Positions 6,389-9,228 of a stretch of 9,228 bases of DNA are shown in pieces. Source of the stretch: Caldifarciminota bacterium. GTDB lineage: Bacteria; Hydrothermota; Hydrothermia; S141-80. The notes below the pieces were generated by a model, which had not been told where the DNA came from, did not search any database, and saw nothing but the letters and a program-made list of their open reading frames with translations. The DNA is taken from the NCBI GenBank assembly GCA_027053375.1, contig JALUJC010000221.1, positions 1 through 9,228 of the forward strand, written 5' to 3'. Both the position numbers and the translations under genes were made by a program. How positions within the stretch are numbered: the first letter of the stretch is position 1; every line of letters starts with the position of its first letter.

Positions 6389-6417
6389 ATTGTAAAGAGC
6401 AGCAGGGGGATCTTCAA
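6389..6417 (-). promoter_or_regulatory. Sigma70-type promoter of tRNA-Gln
   Basis: On the minus strand TTGAAG (6417-6412), a 17-base spacer, and TACAAT (6394-6389). The expected start near 6382 gives a leader of about 5 bases before the mature tRNA 5' end at 6377. The -35 hexamer contains the TGA stop codon (6416-6414) of the alkyltransferase gene. No terminator separates this unit from the barrel gene, so the promoter probably serves both. Confidence 0.75.
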
Positions 6418-6917
6418 TGTTCTGCCGGGAGTTGTACGCCTTCGTGTTGCAGGAGTCTGCGTTTCCACTCCACGCCGGGTCCATATCCTCCCAGACCATG
6501 GCGGGACAGAACCCGGTGGCAGGGAATCACCACGGGTACCGGGTTTTTTCGAAGGCTCTGCCCCACGGCGCGTGCTGCCTGTGGGGGGCGACCCAGCCGG
6601 CGGGCCAGATCCCCGTAGGTGATCCACTGTCCCCAGGAAACACCGGTCCGGAGGGTGTGGTAGACGGACCGCTGGAACACACTGAATCCCGGAAGCAGGA
6701 CGGGGACGTTCTGAAAAGTCTCTGGCTGACCAGAGACATAGCGATCCCAGGCACTCAGGAAGTGCTCTCCCCACGGGAAACGAAGAAGAAAGGTGTCTGC
6801 ATGAGGGAGGGGGCGATTGGCGGGGAAGCGTATGCGTACGATCCCTTCATGGGTGGCACAGATCTCAGCTGTAGTCCCATCAATAAAGGGGAGTTGACCA
6901 CGATGGGGGCGACCCAT
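6414..6917 (-). CDS. ogt: Methylated-DNA--[protein]-cysteine S-methyltransferase (O6-alkylguanine-DNA alkyltransferase)
   Basis: A 167-residue suicide DNA-repair protein that moves alkyl groups from O6-alkylguanine to its own cysteine. The C-terminal domain is canonical: FQRSVYHTLRTGVSWGQWITYGDLA (from F81), RAVGQSLRKNP with R116 as the base-flipping arginine finger, VIPCHRV with acceptor C133 in PCHR, and GGYGPGVEWKRRLLQHEG at the end, including the conserved Glu (E159). The N-terminal domain (1-75) is the usual divergent RNase H-like fold. There is no AraC-like Ada DNA-binding domain, so this is an Ogt/AGT stand-alone enzyme rather than Ada. The ATG at 6917 lies 6 bases after a -10 box and has no SD, so the message is probably leaderless. 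It lies 31 bases downstream of the ATPase/TPR gene on the same strand, but with its own promoter overlapping that gene's stop codon. Confidence 0.95.
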   Translation of the reverse strand: MGRPHRGQLPFIDGTTAEICATHEGIVRIRFPANRPLPHADTFLLRFPWGEHFLSAWDRYVSGQPETFQNVPVLLPGFSVFQRSVYHTLRTGVSWGQWITYGDLARRLGRPPQAARAVGQSLRKNPVPVVIPCHRVLSRHGLGGYGPGVEWKRRLLQHEGVQLPAEH

Positions 6918-6923
6918 AGGGCT

Positions 6924-6952
6924 ATGATAGGAGGGGAAGGGTGATCCTTCAA
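6924..6952 (-). promoter_or_regulatory. Sigma70-type promoter of ogt (leaderless geometry)
   Basis: On the minus strand TTGAAG (6952-6947), a 17-base spacer, and TATCAT (6929-6924), then six bases (AGCCCT) and the ATG of ogt. The expected transcription start is the A of the ATG. The sequence upstream of the ATG is pyrimidine-rich (CCCTTCCCCTCC) and holds no SD. The -35 hexamer contains the TGA stop (6951-6949) of the ATPase/TPR gene. Confidence 0.72.
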
Positions 6953-9228
6953 GCAGTGTCCACCCTGAGTGCCCAGGGAAGTTCCCCGTTTTCCGTGGCC
7001 AGTTGCTTTTTCAGGGTGATATAAAGATCCCGGTCCTCTTTGCCCATCCTTCCCACCTGTTCTCGCAGGATGAGGCGCCGCAGGGTGAGACCGGGGAGTT
7101 CCAGGGATCGTGCCAGACTTTCAAAGGTGTCCACAAGAAGTTCCGCCATGGATGGATCCGGTGTGGTGAGCATCATCCGCAGGCGTCGATAGAGCGCCAG
7201 GGCCGTCCAGCGAGGGTGCCCCGTTTCCTGGGCGTGGTTCCAGAAAAGGTCAAGAACCCCCGGGTAAACGGTTTTCCATGCACCCTCTCGCGTAGCCAGA
7301 AGGAGGGTCATCAGGTCCAGCACCTCCAGGAGAGGCAGACGAATCCTGTGGGAGACCCCCTCGGTGAGCCAGGTCTGTACGGACGAAACCCATTCTTCCG
7401 GGGCGATTACGTCCTCGGCAGCCTGCTTGAACAGGTAAAGCCCCCGGTACAGCAATCGTACGCCAAACTCTTCGGAGGCATCCGGTTCCAGCATCTCCAG
7501 TGCGTCCGGACCCAGAATGCGTGCAAGGGTCATCGGGCGACTCAGGGTCAACCATCCCGACACATCCCGCCCGCTTTGCCCCAGATGGGTGAAAAAGCGC
7601 ATCATATGGGTGTGGGCTTCCCGGTACCTTTCCTGCTCCAGACGGAGCATCCACCACAGTTCTTCCTGCTCGTGGGGTGGACCTTCCCACGTTTGAAGGC
7701 GTTGTTCAACCTCTTCGTAACGGTTCAGCGCGAGGGATATGCGAATCAGAAGGTCTTCGATGCCGGGCAGGGGGTGATCTCTCAACCAGCGATCCAGGAA
7801 ACGGAGACGTTCCCTGTCCATCTGCAACATGGCCAGACCCAGCCGATACCGCAGAATCTGAACCAGGTCCCGGTTCATAGAGAAGTTTTCTGCAAGTTCC
7901 TGTGCGCGTGACAGAACCTGATCTGCCCGATCCATTTCTCCGAGATGGCGGTGCAGAAAGGCAATATTTCGGCTGAGTTGCAGAATCCCCCGGAGGTCCC
8001 GGGAGCGGTGGGAAATCTGATAAGCCCGGGAAAAATACTTCAGGGCTTCCTTGGGCTGACGTTCTTTGGCGGCGATGCTGCCCAGGTTGTTGAGCACAGC
8101 CCAGTGCAGGGCCTCCCAGTCACTGTCATCCCTGTCTTTCGGGAGGCTTTTCAGGACTTCTTCAAAACATGCTTTTGCCCCGCCAAGATCCCCCTGGAGA
8201 TAGGCCAGCATACCACGAACAAGAGACAGACGAAGCCTGAGGACGGGTGGAAGGGTTTCAGGATTGGTCTCATTCACCAGCTTCATCAACCGTTTTCGCC
8301 CTGAAGCCGGATCTTTCCTCAGAAGGAGCAGTCCCTCCCAGAGGGCCGCTTCCACGCGGACCGCAGGGGATTCTGCCGCATGAAGGCGGAGGTGCTGAAA
8401 GCGCTCCAGTGCTTCCTTTTCCTCGCCCAGCCAGTCCAGGATCCGGGCTTCCAGAAGGCGAAGTTCAGCATGCTCTGTGGATTCAGGGTCTGTAAAAGCA
8501 AGGGCGCGGTGGAGGGCTTCCAGCGCCACGTGAAGACGGTACCCCTTCCATGCTGTGTCTGCAGCCTGTTTGTAACATTCCAGTGCTGTGGATTTCTCTC
8601 CTGCCCCTTCGGCATGTCGTCCCGCCCACATCCATTCCGAAGCGGTTAGCGGACGATCCAGTTGTTCACGGCTTTCTTCCACCCAGTGGTAAAGACGCCC
8701 GTGAAGTTTTTTTCGGTCCCGTCGTAGCATGGAGGTGTACAGGGACTCCCGGAGAAGAGGATCACGGAAGCGGTACCCTGGATGGCCCAGATAGCTCCGA
8801 TCCACACCTACAAACCATCCTTTCCGGACCAGGTCCTGGAATGCAGGACGTTCGTTTCGCTCCAGCAGAAGGTCCAGGACGGGGGACGGGAAGACCTCGC
8901 CCGCCACCGATAGTTTCTGAAGAACGGTCCGGTGGGCTGGAGGAATTCGATCCATCCAGGAGTAAACAATCATCTGCAGGGATTCCGGGAGTTCCTCCAG
9001 GCTCCCGGGAGCGTTCTTCCACATGTCAACAAGCAGTTCAAGATAGAGCGGGATTCCCCGGGAAAGGTGAAGCATTCTTCTTCGAACCGGCACGCCCGGA
9101 GTGGAATCCATATTTTCCAGCAAATGAACCAGAAGTTCTTCCTGGGCATCACGGGAAAGTGGGCGCAGGGTCAGAGTCTCCACACCGGGAAAGGGAGATG
9201 TTCGGGAGGTCATTAACAGGAACAGCGG
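6949..9228 (-). CDS. AAA-type (AAA_16-like) ATPase/TPR regulatory protein, 5'-truncated by window edge
   Basis: The C-terminal 759 residues of a large protein; the frame is open to the window edge, so the ATG at 9213 is not taken as the start. PLFLLMTSRT (residues 1-10) resembles the sensor-1 strand of the ATPase domain found in adenylate cyclase-, kinase- and SARP/LuxR-type regulators. The order then matches that family: VETLTLRPLSRDAQEELL, RGIPLYLELL (family GNPLFLEEL), LPESLQMIVYSWMDRIPPAHRTVLQKLSVAGEVF (winged-helix-like part) and YRFRDPLLRESLYTSMLRRDRKKLHGRL (family F.H.L.RE..Y..L....R..LH). From about residue 195 to the end are helical TPR-like repeats; the clearest, NLGSIAAKERQPKEALKYFSRAY, begins near residue 378. 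Walker A and B and any N-terminal kinase, cyclase or DNA-binding domain lie beyond the window. Such proteins are signal-integrating switches; the output here is unknown. No neighbouring gene tells its target. Confidence 0.82.
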   Translation of the reverse strand, partial: PLFLLMTSRTSPFPGVETLTLRPLSRDAQEELLVHLLENMDSTPGVPVRRRMLHLSRGIPLYLELLVDMWKNAPGSLEELPESLQMIVYSWMDRIPPAHRTVLQKLSVAGEVFPSPVLDLLLERNERPAFQDLVRKGWFVGVDRSYLGHPGYRFRDPLLRESLYTSMLRRDRKKLHGRLYHWVEESREQLDRPLTASEWMWAGRHAEGAGEKSTALECYKQAADTAWKGYRLHVALEALHRALAFTDPESTEHAELRLLEARILDWLGEEKEALERFQHLRLHAAESPAVRVEAALWEGLLLLRKDPASGRKRLMKLVNETNPETLPPVLRLRLSLVRGMLAYLQGDLGGAKACFEEVLKSLPKDRDDSDWEALHWAVLNNLGSIAAKERQPKEALKYFSRAYQISHRSRDLRGILQLSRNIAFLHRHLGEMDRADQVLSRAQELAENFSMNRDLVQILRYRLGLAMLQMDRERLRFLDRWLRDHPLPGIEDLLIRISLALNRYEEVEQRLQTWEGPPHEQEELWWMLRLEQERYREAHTHMMRFFTHLGQSGRDVSGWLTLSRPMTLARILGPDALEMLEPDASEEFGVRLLYRGLYLFKQAAEDVIAPEEWVSSVQTWLTEGVSHRIRLPLLEVLDLMTLLLATREGAWKTVYPGVLDLFWNHAQETGHPRWTALALYRRLRMMLTTPDPSMAELLVDTFESLARSLELPGLTLRRLILREQVGRMGKEDRDLYITLKKQLATENGELPWALRVDTA

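Noticed and set aside
7003..7911. Plus-strand open frame of 302 codons
   Set aside because: It is antisense to the TPR region of the ATPase gene; no domain, no SD, and composition as expected of a shadow frame.

Overview
The window is gene-dense, GC-rich by eye, and reads as chromosomal DNA of a diderm (Gram-negative-type) bacterium. The case for an outer membrane is a Kdo transferase of the WaaA/KdtA family, a TonB-like energy transducer, a protein with a FlgD-type Ig domain and an OmpA-like tail, and a PorV/PorQ-like beta-barrel. The mix of FlgD-Ig, TonB and PorV-type proteins suggests the FCB superphylum or a related uncultured phylum, but I cannot name the taxon from sequence alone. No phage, IS element, CRISPR array or toxin gene was seen.

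Plus strand, 2-5499: the 3' part of waaA (cut by the window edge) overlaps by 17 bases a DEDDh 3'-5' exonuclease, followed by an aldo/keto reductase with a TTG start. A strong promoter-like element then drives a TonB-family gene directly from its ATG. Tightly coupled behind it are a secreted FlgD-Ig/OmpA-like protein and a family 2 glycosyltransferase. These last three look like one envelope operon: the Shine-Dalgarno (SD) of the second overlaps the stop of the first, and the third starts in a TAATG overlap.

Minus strand, 9228-5419 (read right to left): a long AAA-type ATPase/TPR protein (5' end off the window), an O6-alkylguanine-DNA alkyltransferase, tRNA-Gln(UUG), and a PorV-like outer-membrane barrel. 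The barrel gene converges on the glycosyltransferase gene with an 81-base antisense coding overlap.

The most interesting signals are regulatory. Three sigma70-type promoters can be read, all with 17-base spacers. Two of them (tonB-like and ogt) have exactly 6 bases between the -10 hexamer and the ATG and no usable SD, so their mRNAs should be leaderless. In the two minus-strand promoters the -35 hexamer TTGAAG contains the TGA stop codon of the upstream gene. The barrel gene starts only 15 bases after the encoded CCA of tRNA-Gln, so it is probably made from a tRNA-mRNA co-transcript. There is no gene-free stretch above 300 bases. I see no wholly new multi-gene system; the best candidate for new biology is the TonB / FlgD-OmpA-like / glycosyltransferase operon.
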